Under the pieces are notes generated by a model. It saw only the letters and a program-made list of their open reading frames with translations. It did not search any database and was not told the origin of the DNA. Below are positions 1-9,036 of a stretch of DNA of 64,000 bases, piece after piece. The stretch is from the NCBI GenBank assembly GCA_037189645.1, contig JBBCIY010000011.1, positions 62,001 through 126,000 on the forward strand, in the 5' to 3' direction. Positions within the stretch are counted from its first letter, which is position 1; every line of letters starts with the position of its first letter. Both the position numbers and the translations under genes were made by a program. Source of the stretch: Taishania sp037189645. GTDB taxonomy: Bacteria > Bacteroidota > Bacteroidia > Flavobacteriales_D > Crocinitomicaceae.

Positions 1-167
1 CTGTTATTCTTGTCACAACGCTTTTATTTGCCGCAATGGTTGTCTTCAGGATCGAAAGCAACCTGTTTTTTCTGCTCCTGCTTATTCTTCTCGCAGCTAC
101 TTCCATCTTGTTTGTGATCGGTCAGCTATTCGGAATGATGGAAAAAGATACACGGTCGGGGAATTGA
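1..167 (+). CDS. C-terminal end of a membrane protein (5' truncated by window edge)
   Basis: An open frame enters from the left edge (reading from base 3) and stops with TGA at 165-167, giving about 54 residues. The visible part is strongly hydrophobic with two probable membrane segments (around residues 1-13 and 20-42), separated by a short polar RIESN turn, and ends in a polar tail with two acidic/basic clusters. No family can be named from so little. A real gene is likely because the frame is hydrophobic throughout and free of stops, but this is inference. Confidence 0.5.
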   Translation, partial: VILVTTLLFAAMVVFRIESNLFFLLLLILLAATSILFVIGQLFGMMEKDTRSGN

Positions 168-295
168 CCTGGTTTCCCATCACTTGTCGCCAATTTTCTT
201 CACACGGCTCAGTGCAGATTTATCACCTGGTTTTTAGACCACGGCATTAATCTTTTATTTATATTCGCATTATTCAAACTTAAAATTAAACGACT

Positions 296-1015
296 ATGAA
301 AAAACTTTTACTTTCAGCTCTGGTAGCATTGTCGGCAGGATTTTCTTCTGCCCAGATCACGTGTAATCCTCAGTACCAGGATTCCACTTTCGGTGCATGG
401 CCCGATACGATCACAAACTTCGCTACCGCTTACGTTGGGGTCGCTTATGTTCAGGGACTGGACTTTAAAGCACCTTCCGATGCAGGTGACATCAATCCTC
501 AATATTCCGGAGCGACGATATCCAGCTACAAGGTAACCGGTGTGACAGGACTTCCCAGCGGATTCACCTACACCTGTTCAGCAAGCAATTGTGAATATGC
601 CGGAGGAAGCGCCGGATGTGCTGAATTAACAGGTAATGCAACCGCAGCACAGATCGGTACGCACAACCTGACGATCAATATCCAGGCGGTTATCTCGTTC
701 ATGGGAGGTTCTCTTCCCGTTAACCACAGTTTCCCGGGCTATAAACTGGTGATCGAAGAACAGTTGAGTTCTAAAATTGTTGCGCCGGATGAAATTTATA
801 TTTTCCCGAATCCTGCTACTTCCACAATCAGTGTTGTAAATGCTCATACGTTTGAATCGTTTGAAGTGTATGGGGTAAATGGGCAGCTGGTTGCTCAGAA
901 AGCGATCACTTCTCCGGAAGAAAAGATCGACATCACCGCATTGAAAGAAGGTGTTTATTTCATCCACTTGATTAACGGTTCTTCTTCCAGCATTCACAAA
1001 TTCGTGAAGAAATAA
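296..1015 (+). CDS. T9SS type A sorting domain-containing secreted protein
   Basis: A 239-residue protein with a classic signal peptide (MKK, hydrophobic core, cleavage near SSAQ at about residue 19), a central Cys-containing beta-rich region of unknown role, and a C-terminal type A sorting domain from about residue 165 (IFPNPATSTISV, then VYGVNGQLV, and GVYFIHL near the end, closing with KFVKK). Such a domain directs export across the outer membrane by the type IX system and is usually cleaved with attachment to the surface. The central part has no family I recognise; Cys pairs suggest disulfides. It is monocistronic, with a strong terminator 29 bases downstream. Confidence 0.85.
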   Translation: MKKLLLSALVALSAGFSSAQITCNPQYQDSTFGAWPDTITNFATAYVGVAYVQGLDFKAPSDAGDINPQYSGATISSYKVTGVTGLPSGFTYTCSASNCEYAGGSAGCAELTGNATAAQIGTHNLTINIQAVISFMGGSLPVNHSFPGYKLVIEEQLSSKIVAPDEIYIFPNPATSTISVVNAHTFESFEVYGVNGQLVAQKAITSPEEKIDITALKEGVYFIHLINGSSSSIHKFVKK

Positions 1016-1043
1016 GATCTATATGATTTTATATACAATAAGA

Positions 1044-1070
1044 ACGGGAGCCTCAAAGCTCCCGTTTTTT
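1044..1070 (+). terminator. Rho-independent terminator
   Basis: Perfect 8-bp stem ACGGGAGC/GCTCCCGT with 6-nt loop CTCAAA, followed by a T run. It ends the transcript of the T9SS cargo gene at 296-1015. Confidence 0.9.
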
Positions 1071-1132
1071 ATTTCTCAAGTTTCGGCTGAATCCTCAGAA
1101 GGCCTGTAAATTGGTCTTTTTGACCATTAACA

Positions 1133-1585
1133 TTACAGCAATCCGAATTGCTCAAAATGATGTGTAAAATGCTTGGAATGCATCCTGTCCCATCCTTCTT
1201 TGGACAGATCTCCGTAATACGGATGCAGGTGAAGCTGTCCGGGATGTGCTTCGTAATATTCTTCGTACGCCAGCCATGTGTCTACCAGCTCATCTACGGC
1301 CAGTTCCAGCTCTTCATTTCTCAACGTATATTCCTCCGGTGCAAACGAAGCTTTGAATTCTTTCGGCATGGGTGTATCAGACGCCAGGATTGCCTGCATT
1401 TTTTCAATTTTCTCGGCTGGGATAAGCAATCCGAACTCGCTTTGCCCCATTGACATGTTAATGCTTTCCGTCAGATGCTCAACCATCCGCTGAGCGCTCA
1501 TTTTCCCCCATTTAGGCTGGGTAGAAGCATCTAATTGATTAAGATAAGCCAGAATTGTTTCCAGGTCCGTCTGAATAAACTGCAT
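1133..1585 (-). CDS. DUF1569/DinB-like four-helix protein
   Basis: A 150-residue cytosolic protein without signal peptide. The overall pattern (Trp-Gly-x-Met-Ser followed by an MVEHL helix near residues 27-38, and a C-terminal HP-x-G-x-L segment, Trp, then HSKHFTHHFEQFGL at the end) resembles the DUF1569/DinB clan, small metal-binding helical bundles with scattered His. The His residues near 36, 133 and 137-138 could form the metal site. The biochemical role is unknown. It lies 6 bases downstream of the DAG-kinase-like gene on the same strand, so it probably sits at the end of that operon. Confidence 0.55.
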   Translation of the reverse strand: MQFIQTDLETILAYLNQLDASTQPKWGKMSAQRMVEHLTESINMSMGQSEFGLLIPAEKIEKMQAILASDTPMPKEFKASFAPEEYTLRNEELELAVDELVDTWLAYEEYYEAHPGQLHLHPYYGDLSKEGWDRMHSKHFTHHFEQFGLL

Positions 1586-1591
1586 CGTATT

Positions 1592-2470
1592 TTATTTTTT
1601 CCCTGCTAAAATATGTAAACTTTTGGGAACTACCTGCACGTTCAGTTCTTTTCTTACATCAAACGGTTCCCCGTCGTAATGAGCGATACTTTTCGACAGG
1701 CTGATCCGTGCCTTTTCAAAGCTGATGATCTCGGCAAACCTGGAACGGTCCGTTCTTCTACGGAAAAACTGGAACGCCAGCAGTGGAAGCGACCAGAAAC
1801 GGAATGGTTTCAGGATGAACAATTCGATTTTCCCATCCGTCACATCCGATTTCGGCGATACACAGAATCCGTTTCCGAATTCCGACGCGTTGGCGATCGT
1901 ACAGAGCATCACCGGCATGCTTTTCACCTGCCCGTTGACATCTACCGAAACATTTACGGGATTGTAGCGGAAAAACTCGCGTAAAACCAGCTTGATATAA
2001 GTAATGAACCCTCTTTTCTTTCCTTCGTCGAATTTCTTGGCAATCAACGCGTCGAATCCATATCCGCCGGCATTTAAGAACGGCTTGTCGTTTACCAGTA
2101 CGGTATCCATCTTCATCACGTTCATCTCATTGATGTTCCGGATCGCTTTTTCTACATTGAGCGGAATGTTCAGGTGGCGGGCAAGCCCGTTTCCCGATCC
2201 GGTAGGTATGATCGCCAGCTTCGTTTTCGTCCCGATCAGGGCCGTACCGACTTCATGAACAGAACCATCTCCGCCAACAGCACATACGATGTCGATCCCT
2301 TCCAGGGAAGATTGCCTTGCCAGCTCGCGCGCGTGCTTCCTGTACTCGGTATAAACGATATCATAATCGAAACGATCAGCGTCTATGTGCTTTTCGATCA
2401 GCGCCGGAAGCATTCCCTTCTTTCCTACTCCGGAAATCGGGTTGATAATAAATCGTATTCTCGTTCTCAT
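1592..2470 (-). CDS. Diacylglycerol/sphingosine kinase family lipid kinase
   Basis: A 292-residue protein of the DagK/YegS/BmrU family, which phosphorylates diacylglycerol or related lipids using ATP at the inner face of the membrane. Seen in the sequence: N-terminal INPISG near residue 11, the nucleotide-binding GGDGS (about 66-70), and PTGSGNGLARHL (about 91-102), all in family order and spacing; length is typical. Its start overlaps the end of the upstream LTA-synthase-like gene by 4 bases (ATGA), so the two are translationally coupled. Because LTA-type phosphoglycerol transferases release diacylglycerol, recycling of that by-product is a natural role (inference). Confidence 0.85.
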   Translation of the reverse strand: MRTRIRFIINPISGVGKKGMLPALIEKHIDADRFDYDIVYTEYRKHARELARQSSLEGIDIVCAVGGDGSVHEVGTALIGTKTKLAIIPTGSGNGLARHLNIPLNVEKAIRNINEMNVMKMDTVLVNDKPFLNAGGYGFDALIAKKFDEGKKRGFITYIKLVLREFFRYNPVNVSVDVNGQVKSMPVMLCTIANASEFGNGFCVSPKSDVTDGKIELFILKPFRFWSLPLLAFQFFRRRTDRSRFAEIISFEKARISLSKSIAHYDGEPFDVRKELNVQVVPKSLHILAGKK

Positions 2471-4371
2471 TTGATTGCCGTTGTTTTATTACGAATCAAA
2501 TCATGGTTGTAACGCTGAATGATCGCTTTTAGCCGCTTTTCATATCCTTCGGCTTCCTGCCGGTTCCCGGAAATGATATCCACCAATGAATTGCTTCTTG
2601 AGGTGAAGTCATACAAATTTCGTGCCTGATTTTGTGAAAACACCAGCATTTTATTCTTTTCAAAATAAAAATAATCTCCCTGGAGGTAACTCACCGAAAA
2701 ACGGTCGTTTGAACTGTAAACAGATTCCCCGAACGAATAAAAAGAAGATTCGATGTTCAGCAGGTCCAGGATGGTCGGATAAATATCGATCTGCTGGACA
2801 ATTTTATCCTGCTGTGCTTTCGGCAGCTTTCCACCCGGGTGAAAGAACGCGACCGGGATCTGGTACAACTGTGTCCGCAGGTTGTAAAAATCCGTTACCG
2901 TACCCGGTGTGTGGTCGGCACAAAGCACAAACAAGGTGTTGTCATACCAGGGCTGTTTCTTCGCCTCTTCGAAGAACAACCGGAGCGACAAGTCACCATA
3001 GCTCACGGATGCGCACAGCGGCTGGGGTCCTTCGATCACATCTTTTTTACGATGCTCCGGGATAAAGTACGGATGATGTGAGGACAGGGTGAACAGTGTC
3101 GCCAGGAATGGCGCTTTCAGCTTTGTGATCTGCTTTGCCGTCCATGGATTGAAATATTCATCCAGGATCCCCCATGTTTTATCCGAATGCGCTTCATTGC
3201 CGTATTCTTTTTTCCCTACATAATGATCGAACCCGATAAACTGCGCAAAGGAATCAAAACGCATGGATCCGTTGGTCGCTCCATGGTAAAAGGCGGATTC
3301 ATACCCATGCTTTTTCAGTAATTCAGGCAGGCCGATGACCCGGTTGGAATTGTACTGGGAAGAAATGTAAGGATTGTCCTGGAGACTGGGAATAGAGGCA
3401 AAAATGGAAGGCACGGCCTCGATCGATTTTTTACCGTTGGCGAATCCTCCGGTAAAGGTAAGCGATTGCGCCAATAGAGAATCCAGGAAGGGAGTGTATG
3501 TTTTTTCGCCACTGTAAAACCCGATGAATTCTTTTCCGAAGGATTCCAGTATGATGATCACAACATTTGTGCTATCGGGCAGAATATGCTGCGGAACACT
3601 TGTTTTTACAGGATTGAAATACTGTTCGGTTTCTTTGATCGAGCTGTAGAAATTCATTTCCCTTAACCCATCATCACCAATTGACTTCACCATCGTGAAC
3701 GGTGTATTTAAGACAAAAGCGGTCTTTGAAGTATTGACGAACCGTGAAGCATCCAGCACCCCGACCGGCTTAAAAACGAACCCTCCTCTTCCGATGAACA
3801 CCATCAGGCCAATGACCAAGAAATAAAACAGTACGTTCCTGAACGAAAATCCCTTTGGTTCCTCCGGCCCGTGAACAGCCTTCTTGATGATCCTTTTGTA
3901 GCTCTTGTAAATGGCAATAATCATGAGCACAAAACATGCGATCAGGTACCAGAAATCGGTGATAAAAGTGGTGATCAGCTGTTTCAGATCGGACCCTGCG
4001 CCCAAAATGGCCAGCAAATCCATGGTAGACCGTTTGCTGGTGTATTTAAAGTATTCAATGTCCATCAGGTTCAACCCGACCATCAGGATCGTTGTGGCGA
4101 AAAACAGCCCTCCTGACACTAACCGGTGCCATTTCTTGTCCCGGACCGGCAACGGAACCAGGTAAATGATTACATAAGGCAGAAAGAACAGCCCCATAGT
4201 GATGCAATCAAACCATGCTCCGATGATGAAATCGTAAAATACGATACCTGAGAAATGCTCCGGATTAAACACAAGGAACAAAAGGCGGGTAATGCTCATC
4301 AGGGCCAGCACCAGCATCAATTGCCTGGCAAGTATCTGAATGCGGGAAGGAAGTTCCTTGAATGACAGCAT
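2467..4371 (-). CDS. LTA synthase-like sulfatase-fold phosphoglycerol transferase
   Basis: A 634-residue inner-membrane enzyme: about five hydrophobic segments in residues 15-200, then a large extracytoplasmic sulfatase/alkaline-phosphatase-fold domain. Metal and catalytic landmarks are ILESFG (E276), GKKSIEA (S316 at the position where Staphylococcus LtaS has the nucleophilic Thr), and ADHTPG near residue 490. The family transfers glycerol phosphate or phosphoethanolamine head groups from phospholipids to envelope glycans. In a Gram-negative bacterium the acceptor is more likely a periplasmic glucan, LPS or lipid than true lipoteichoic acid. It overlaps the DAG-kinase-like gene by 4 bases and follows gmhA by 24 bases. 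Confidence 0.85.
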   Translation of the reverse strand: MLSFKELPSRIQILARQLMLVLALMSITRLLFLVFNPEHFSGIVFYDFIIGAWFDCITMGLFFLPYVIIYLVPLPVRDKKWHRLVSGGLFFATTILMVGLNLMDIEYFKYTSKRSTMDLLAILGAGSDLKQLITTFITDFWYLIACFVLMIIAIYKSYKRIIKKAVHGPEEPKGFSFRNVLFYFLVIGLMVFIGRGGFVFKPVGVLDASRFVNTSKTAFVLNTPFTMVKSIGDDGLREMNFYSSIKETEQYFNPVKTSVPQHILPDSTNVVIIILESFGKEFIGFYSGEKTYTPFLDSLLAQSLTFTGGFANGKKSIEAVPSIFASIPSLQDNPYISSQYNSNRVIGLPELLKKHGYESAFYHGATNGSMRFDSFAQFIGFDHYVGKKEYGNEAHSDKTWGILDEYFNPWTAKQITKLKAPFLATLFTLSSHHPYFIPEHRKKDVIEGPQPLCASVSYGDLSLRLFFEEAKKQPWYDNTLFVLCADHTPGTVTDFYNLRTQLYQIPVAFFHPGGKLPKAQQDKIVQQIDIYPTILDLLNIESSFYSFGESVYSSNDRFSVSYLQGDYFYFEKNKMLVFSQNQARNLYDFTSRSNSLVDIISGNRQEAEGYEKRLKAIIQRYNHDLIRNKTTAIK

Positions 4372-4395
4372 GATTTGATCGTCAGCCCGGAGGAT

Positions 4396-4962
4396 TTAAA
4401 TGGTTCGTTCAATAAAATCGATCAACGCGTGTACACATTTGATATGGATCTCCTGTGCCCTGTCAGCGTATTGAGAATACGGAGCACGGATCTCCACATC
4501 GCACATCGTTGCCATTGCGCCACCGTCTTTTCCAGTCAGCCCGACAACTTTCATCCCCTTTTCCTTCGCTGTCCGGATCGCGTTCAATACATTCCCTGAA
4601 TTACCCGAAGTAGAAAACGCCAGCAAGACGTCCCCTTTATTGCCCAGCGCCTCAAGGTACCGTGAAAACACGAACTCGTACCCGTAATCATTTGATACGC
4701 ATGAGATATGACTGGCATCTGAAATCGACAGGGCCGGTATGGCAGGGCGGTTGTCTCTGTACCTTCCCGTTAATTCCTCCGCAAAATGCATGGCATCACA
4801 CATAGAGCCTCCATTTCCACAGCTGATGATCTTCCCCCCGTTTTTCAACGCCTCTACCATGATATTCCCGGCTTTTTCCAGCCTCTCAAAATTTTCAGAT
4901 GTGTTAAATTTCTGCAAAATTTCTGCTGCTTCAAAAAAATGGTCTGCTATTTGTTTATCCAT
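4396..4962 (-). CDS. gmhA: Phosphoheptose isomerase (sedoheptulose-7-phosphate isomerase)
   Basis: A 188-residue SIS-fold enzyme that converts sedoheptulose 7-phosphate to D-glycero-D-manno-heptose 7-phosphate, the first step to ADP-heptose for LPS or S-layer glycans. Diagnostic stretches are CGNGGSMCDAMHFAEELTGR (residues 48-67), the phosphate-binding STSGNSGNV, and the C-terminal QEIHIKCVHALID helix with its His residues. Length matches GmhA. It is the first gene of a minus-strand block with the LTA-synthase-like and DAG-kinase-like genes, consistent with envelope biosynthesis. Confidence 0.92.
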   Translation of the reverse strand: MDKQIADHFFEAAEILQKFNTSENFERLEKAGNIMVEALKNGGKIISCGNGGSMCDAMHFAEELTGRYRDNRPAIPALSISDASHISCVSNDYGYEFVFSRYLEALGNKGDVLLAFSTSGNSGNVLNAIRTAKEKGMKVVGLTGKDGGAMATMCDVEIRAPYSQYADRAQEIHIKCVHALIDFIERTI

Positions 4963-5002
4963 CGCTGTCTTGATTTATTCAAAAGTAAAATTTTTATTTT
5001 TA

Positions 5003-5036
5003 TTGTAACCAAATTAAGGCAAACTTATTATATTTG
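5003..5036 (+). promoter_or_regulatory. Putative Bacteroidota promoter (TTG / TATATTTG)
   Basis: TTG at 5003-5005 and TATATTTG at 5029-5036 match the -33 and -7 elements of this phylum, with a 23-base spacer. It lies about 37 bases before the ATG at 5074. Confidence 0.5.
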
Positions 5037-5073
5037 GGACTCGGATAAATACATCCACAAACTAAAAAACATT

Positions 5074-5499
5074 ATGAAAAAAACGTTACTTGTAATCCTC
5101 AGCTTTTTAACTTTAAATGGTTTATTTGCTCAAGAAGAAGGTTGTTTCGACAAATTACAAAAAGCATTTGAAAAACGCGGTGCCTATACCATTGCGGATG
5201 ACATGCACCGAAATGTGATTTTAAGCTTTTTTACAAATGACGGGCAAGAATGCCTGAACGGTAAGGTTCGCGTGGAAAACGGCAACATTACCTCTATTTT
5301 CATTCAATACAATGAAGGGGATTACGAGCTGCTGGAGAAGAAATTTGCGAACCCGCAAAAAAATCCTCCGAGAGTTACAAACGGGATATCAGAAATGATC
5401 CATGTTTCCGACGGACAGAAATTACGGGTAGTGTTTATTGAAAAATTAAAACCAAAGCAACGGGAATACAAAACAGCGGATTTACCTTCCGATCTGTAA
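5074..5499 (+). CDS. Hypothetical secreted/periplasmic protein
   Basis: A 141-residue protein starting at the ATG of MKKTLLVIL; the longer open frame upstream runs antisense through gmhA and lacks a credible start. A signal peptide of about 19 residues ends at LFAQ, so the mature protein begins EEGCFDKLQ. The mature part is mixed charged, with a single Cys pair (about residues 23 and 55), and ends in a Lys-rich stretch. I recognise no family. A consensus promoter precedes it and a terminator follows it, so it appears to be an independent one-gene transcript. Confidence 0.65.
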   Translation: MKKTLLVILSFLTLNGLFAQEEGCFDKLQKAFEKRGAYTIADDMHRNVILSFFTNDGQECLNGKVRVENGNITSIFIQYNEGDYELLEKKFANPQKNPPRVTNGISEMIHVSDGQKLRVVFIEKLKPKQREYKTADLPSDL

Positions 5500-5518
5500 A
5501 CACAAATATTCAGTTCAG

Positions 5519-5549
5519 ATCCTGTCTTCAACGGCAGGATTTTTTATTT
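5519..5549 (+). terminator. Rho-independent terminator
   Basis: Stem ATCCTGTC/GGCAGGAT (one G-T wobble) with loop TTCAAC, followed by TTTTTATTTA. It lies between the hypothetical secreted protein and the SDR gene, and ends just before the SDR start. Confidence 0.7.
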
Positions 5550-5556
5550 ACAGGAC

Positions 5557-6351
5557 ATGTCATTTTTAAAAGATAAGATCGTCTGGATCACCGGTGCTTC
5601 GTCCGGGATCGGAGAACAGCTCGCCATCCAATGTTCACAGGCGGGAGCAACTATCGTACTTTCCTCCCGTTCAGAGGATTCACTGTTAAAAGTTAAAGAA
5701 AAGCTTCAGGGAAATAATCACCTGGTTTTACCACTGGATTTAGAAAAATCCGGTACGTTTCCTGAGCTGGCCGCACACGTAGTGGAGCGATACGGAACCA
5801 TTGACTACCTGTTCAATAACGGAGGGCTCAGCCAGCGCTCCAATGCTTCCGAAACCGATTTATCCGTTGACAGGTACATCATGGAAGTGAATTATTTCGG
5901 GAACATCGCTCTTACAAAAGCCGTGCTGCCTTATATGATCCGCCAGAAAAGCGGGCACATTATCGTCATTTCATCGATTGCGGGAAAATTCGGTTTCTTT
6001 CTCCGTTCAGCCTACAGCGCCTCAAAACATGCATTGCAGGGATTCTACGAAAGCCTGGCATTGGAAGAAGAGCACAACGGGATCAACGTAACATTGGCCT
6101 ATCCCGGTAAGATCAACACGAATATTTCGGTCAATGCTGTCAACGGAGCAGGAGAAAAGCACAACGTGATGGACCATAACCAGGCTACGGGCATGCCTGC
6201 GGAAGAATGCGCATCACGGTTACTGAAAGCTGTCCGTAAAAACAAGCGGGAGGTGCTGATCGGGAACAAGGAGATAAAGGCAGTGACACTGAAACGTTTT
6301 TTACCTCAGAACTGGTTCTGGAAAATAATGAAAAAGCAGTCTGTGACCTGA
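5557..6351 (+). CDS. SDR family NAD(P)-dependent oxidoreductase
   Basis: A 264-residue classical short-chain dehydrogenase. The cofactor loop TGASSGIG spans residues 12-19, the NNGG motif is near 87-90, and the catalytic set is S140, Y153 and K157 in YSASK. The overall pattern resembles the DHRS7-like/DltE-like oxidoreductases acting on ketones or 3-oxoacyl groups, but the substrate cannot be read from the sequence. It is cytosolic and precedes the thiolase on the same strand with a 56-base gap holding a putative promoter, so co-transcription is uncertain. Confidence 0.85.
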   Translation: MSFLKDKIVWITGASSGIGEQLAIQCSQAGATIVLSSRSEDSLLKVKEKLQGNNHLVLPLDLEKSGTFPELAAHVVERYGTIDYLFNNGGLSQRSNASETDLSVDRYIMEVNYFGNIALTKAVLPYMIRQKSGHIIVISSIAGKFGFFLRSAYSASKHALQGFYESLALEEEHNGINVTLAYPGKINTNISVNAVNGAGEKHNVMDHNQATGMPAEECASRLLKAVRKNKREVLIGNKEIKAVTLKRFLPQNWFWKIMKKQSVT

Positions 6352-6373
6352 TATGGATTACAGAGATTTTAAT

Positions 6374-6381
6374 TAAATTTG
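6374..6381 (+). promoter_or_regulatory. Putative -7 promoter element (TAAATTTG)
   Basis: TAAATTTG followed by CA matches TAnnTTTG exactly, 26 bases before the thiolase ATG. No clear TTG was seen at -33. Confidence 0.4.
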
Positions 6382-6407
6382 CACCATATTAATCGAAAAT
6401 ATAAATC

Positions 6408-7586
6408 ATGAGCAAGAAAGTATATATTGTTGCAGCTGCCCGCACCCCAATGGGAGCATTTATGGGAGGTCTGTCAACAGTACCGGCAACAAAACTGGGT
6501 TCTGTTGCCATCGAAGGAGCATTAAAAAAAGGAAATGTGAATCCTGCAAATATCGATGAAGTCTTTATGGGCAACGTACTGCAGGCAGGTGTTGGTCAGG
6601 CGCCGGCACGTCAGGCGGCATTGGGTGCAGGGATCGGGAATAACGTTCCTTGTACTACGATCAACAAAGTATGCGCTTCAGGGATGAAAGCCGTGATACT
6701 GGCCGCACAGACCATTCTTACGGGCGATAATCACATCGTCGTTGCGGGAGGAATGGAAAATATGTCACAGGTTCCTCACTACCTGGACGGGAGAAACGGT
6801 TCCAAATTCGGGAACATCGCCCTGCTGGACGGAATCACGAAAGACGGGTTACTGGATGTCTATGACCAGGTTCCGATGGGGAACTGTGCTGAGAAATGTG
6901 CGGAAGAACATAACATTACACGTGAAGACCAGGATAATTTCGCCATCACTTCCTACAAAAGAGCCGCAGCTGCATGGCAGGCAGGGAAATTCAATGATGA
7001 GATTGTTCCTGTAAGCGTTCCTCAGCGTAAAGGCGACCCTGTGGTCGTTTCCGAAGACGAAGAATACAAGAATGTCGTGCTGGATAAAATCCCGGGATTA
7101 CGTCCTGCGTTTGCAAAAGAAGGAACGATCACTGCTGCGAACGCATCCACGTTGAACGATGGTGCTTCTGCATTGATCCTCGCTTCGGAAGAAGCTGTTG
7201 AAAAATACGGACTGAAACCGATCGGACGCATTGTTTCATACGGAGATGCGGCACAGGAGCCGGTTTGGTTTACAACCGCGCCCTCCAAAGCAGTTCCTGT
7301 AGCACTGGAAAAAGCAGGACTGTCCAAAGACCAGGTTGACTACTGGGAATTGAACCAGGCATTTTCTGTTGTAGGGATCGCTAACACACGACTGCTGGGA
7401 CTGAATCCTGAAAAAGTAGATGTGAATGGTGGAGCGGTTGCATTGGGACACCCGCTGGGTAACTCAGGTTCAAGAATACTGGTTACACTGTTGAATGTCC
7501 TGAAACAAAACAATGGAAAAATCGGAGGTGCTGCTATCTGCAACGGTGGCGGAGGTGCTTCTGCTGTAATTATTGAAAATATCTGA
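6408..7586 (+). CDS. Acetyl-CoA C-acetyltransferase (thiolase)
   Basis: A 392-residue thiolase that condenses two acetyl-CoA to acetoacetyl-CoA or cleaves it in reverse. The three catalytic residues fall exactly where biosynthetic thiolases have them: C89 in NKVCASGMK, H348 in GHPLGNSG and C378 in CNGGGGAS. Length is standard. Role may be in fatty acid or amino acid breakdown, or in supplying acetoacetyl-CoA; the neighbours do not decide. It ends at a strong terminator. Confidence 0.93.
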   Translation: MSKKVYIVAAARTPMGAFMGGLSTVPATKLGSVAIEGALKKGNVNPANIDEVFMGNVLQAGVGQAPARQAALGAGIGNNVPCTTINKVCASGMKAVILAAQTILTGDNHIVVAGGMENMSQVPHYLDGRNGSKFGNIALLDGITKDGLLDVYDQVPMGNCAEKCAEEHNITREDQDNFAITSYKRAAAAWQAGKFNDEIVPVSVPQRKGDPVVVSEDEEYKNVVLDKIPGLRPAFAKEGTITAANASTLNDGASALILASEEAVEKYGLKPIGRIVSYGDAAQEPVWFTTAPSKAVPVALEKAGLSKDQVDYWELNQAFSVVGIANTRLLGLNPEKVDVNGGAVALGHPLGNSGSRILVTLLNVLKQNNGKIGGAAICNGGGGASAVIIENI

Positions 7587-7609
7587 TTGTAAACAGAAGA
7601 TCAATCGTT

Positions 7610-7638
7610 AAAGGCTTACTTTCGGGTAAGCCTTTTTT
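7610..7638 (+). terminator. Rho-independent terminator of the thiolase gene
   Basis: Perfect 10-bp stem AAAGGCTTAC/GTAAGCCTTT with a 6-nt loop (TTTCGG) and T tract. It lies between two convergent genes; the minus-strand side has only a short T run. Confidence 0.9.
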
Positions 7639-7656
7639 GATGGAAATACCCCAAAA

Positions 7657-8994
7657 CTACTGAACTTCCTGGAAGCGTTTTTTCCAGTTGAACAACCTCA
7701 GGTAAGCAACCGATAACACTCCCATTGAACCGAAATAGATATACTCCACCGACCAGACATAGACAATATCTACCTGCCACACTTTTATGAGCAGGTAAGC
7801 CGACAATGCGTACAGGCACACAGCAGCAGCTTCGATCAGGAAAGTAATATGCGTTTTACCGATCCCGTTGATCGTCTGGAAGAAGACACTGAAATAAGCA
7901 AAAATGAACATGGACAAGCTGACATAGCGAAGCGTATCCGCGCTCTTGGAAATGAATTCTTCTTCCGGGTTGATCCATGAAATAATCGCCTCCGGGTAAA
8001 GAAAGCTTCCATGGAACGAAAGCAGCATAAAGATCATTGAAAGCAGCTGGATCCGCCACTGAATGGTCTTTATATCTCCGATCCTCCTGGCACCGATGTA
8101 TTGAGAAACATAGGTCTTGGTCGCAGCGGCAAATCCCCAGACAGGAACAAAAGCCAGGAAATAGACCGACCGGATATTCTGGGAAACCGTTAATTCAAAT
8201 TTTCCCATCTGCTCCAGCCAGATGAAAAAAATGGTCCATGTGGAAAGCGCTACCGTTCCCTGGAACACGATCGGCAACGACAATTTAAAGATCTCAATGA
8301 ACGTCGCTTTCAATAACCGGAACTGCCGGAACAAATTGCGTTTGATGTGCTCTTTGGAGAGAAACAGAAAAGAAACCAGGAACAAAGCGCTCAGCCCATC
8401 GGAAATGGTTGCTGCCAATGCCGCTCCTTTCAGCCCCATTTCAGGAAAACCAAAATTCCCAAAGATCAGGCTGTAATCCAGGACGATGTTTCCAACTGCC
8501 GTAACGATGGCACTCACCAATGGAATCCACGATTTCCCAAACGCGAAATAATACGCCTGTATGGGCAGCATCAGCATTGCGAAGAACAGGCCATAGCTGC
8601 GGATGGACAGGTAATCAACCTGTGCCTGTGCTATTTCAGCGTGTTTTACATAACTGAATATGATGCCGGGCAGCAATAGCTGAGCAAAAACGAATAATAG
8701 CAGAACAATCAGCGAGAGCGTCAATACCGAGCTTCCCAGCAATTGCCCCAAAACATCGTATCTCCTCTCCCCGATCCTCCGGGAGATCAGGATCTGCGCT
8801 CCATCACTGATCCCCACTACAAACATGTGCATGGAAATATAGATCAGACCTGCGTTTCCTACCGCTGCGAACGCATCCGTAGAATAACGGCTCAAAAAAG
8901 CGGAAGCAGTCAGCAGGACAATGGATTGGACGAAAGAAGCTCCCATCATCGGAAGGGCAACGGATAAAATCGTTTTATAATTGAGTGAGAGCAT
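7657..8994 (-). CDS. MATE family efflux transporter
   Basis: A 445-residue polytopic membrane protein with about twelve hydrophobic segments in two homologous halves, typical of multidrug and toxic compound extrusion carriers that use Na+ or H+ gradients. The N-terminal half carries LPMMGASFVQS near residue 14 and the first loop the GISDGAQILISRR segment (about 61-73), matching the MATE pattern. Substrate is unknown. It lies 42 bases downstream of the RlmI-like gene on the same strand and may be co-transcribed. Confidence 0.85.
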   Translation of the reverse strand: MLSLNYKTILSVALPMMGASFVQSIVLLTASAFLSRYSTDAFAAVGNAGLIYISMHMFVVGISDGAQILISRRIGERRYDVLGQLLGSSVLTLSLIVLLLFVFAQLLLPGIIFSYVKHAEIAQAQVDYLSIRSYGLFFAMLMLPIQAYYFAFGKSWIPLVSAIVTAVGNIVLDYSLIFGNFGFPEMGLKGAALAATISDGLSALFLVSFLFLSKEHIKRNLFRQFRLLKATFIEIFKLSLPIVFQGTVALSTWTIFFIWLEQMGKFELTVSQNIRSVYFLAFVPVWGFAAATKTYVSQYIGARRIGDIKTIQWRIQLLSMIFMLLSFHGSFLYPEAIISWINPEEEFISKSADTLRYVSLSMFIFAYFSVFFQTINGIGKTHITFLIEAAAVCLYALSAYLLIKVWQVDIVYVWSVEYIYFGSMGVLSVAYLRLFNWKKRFQEVQ

Positions 8995-9036
8995 TGTTCA
9001 ATATCAATAAGCGATTACCTGTTCAGTGTTTTACTG

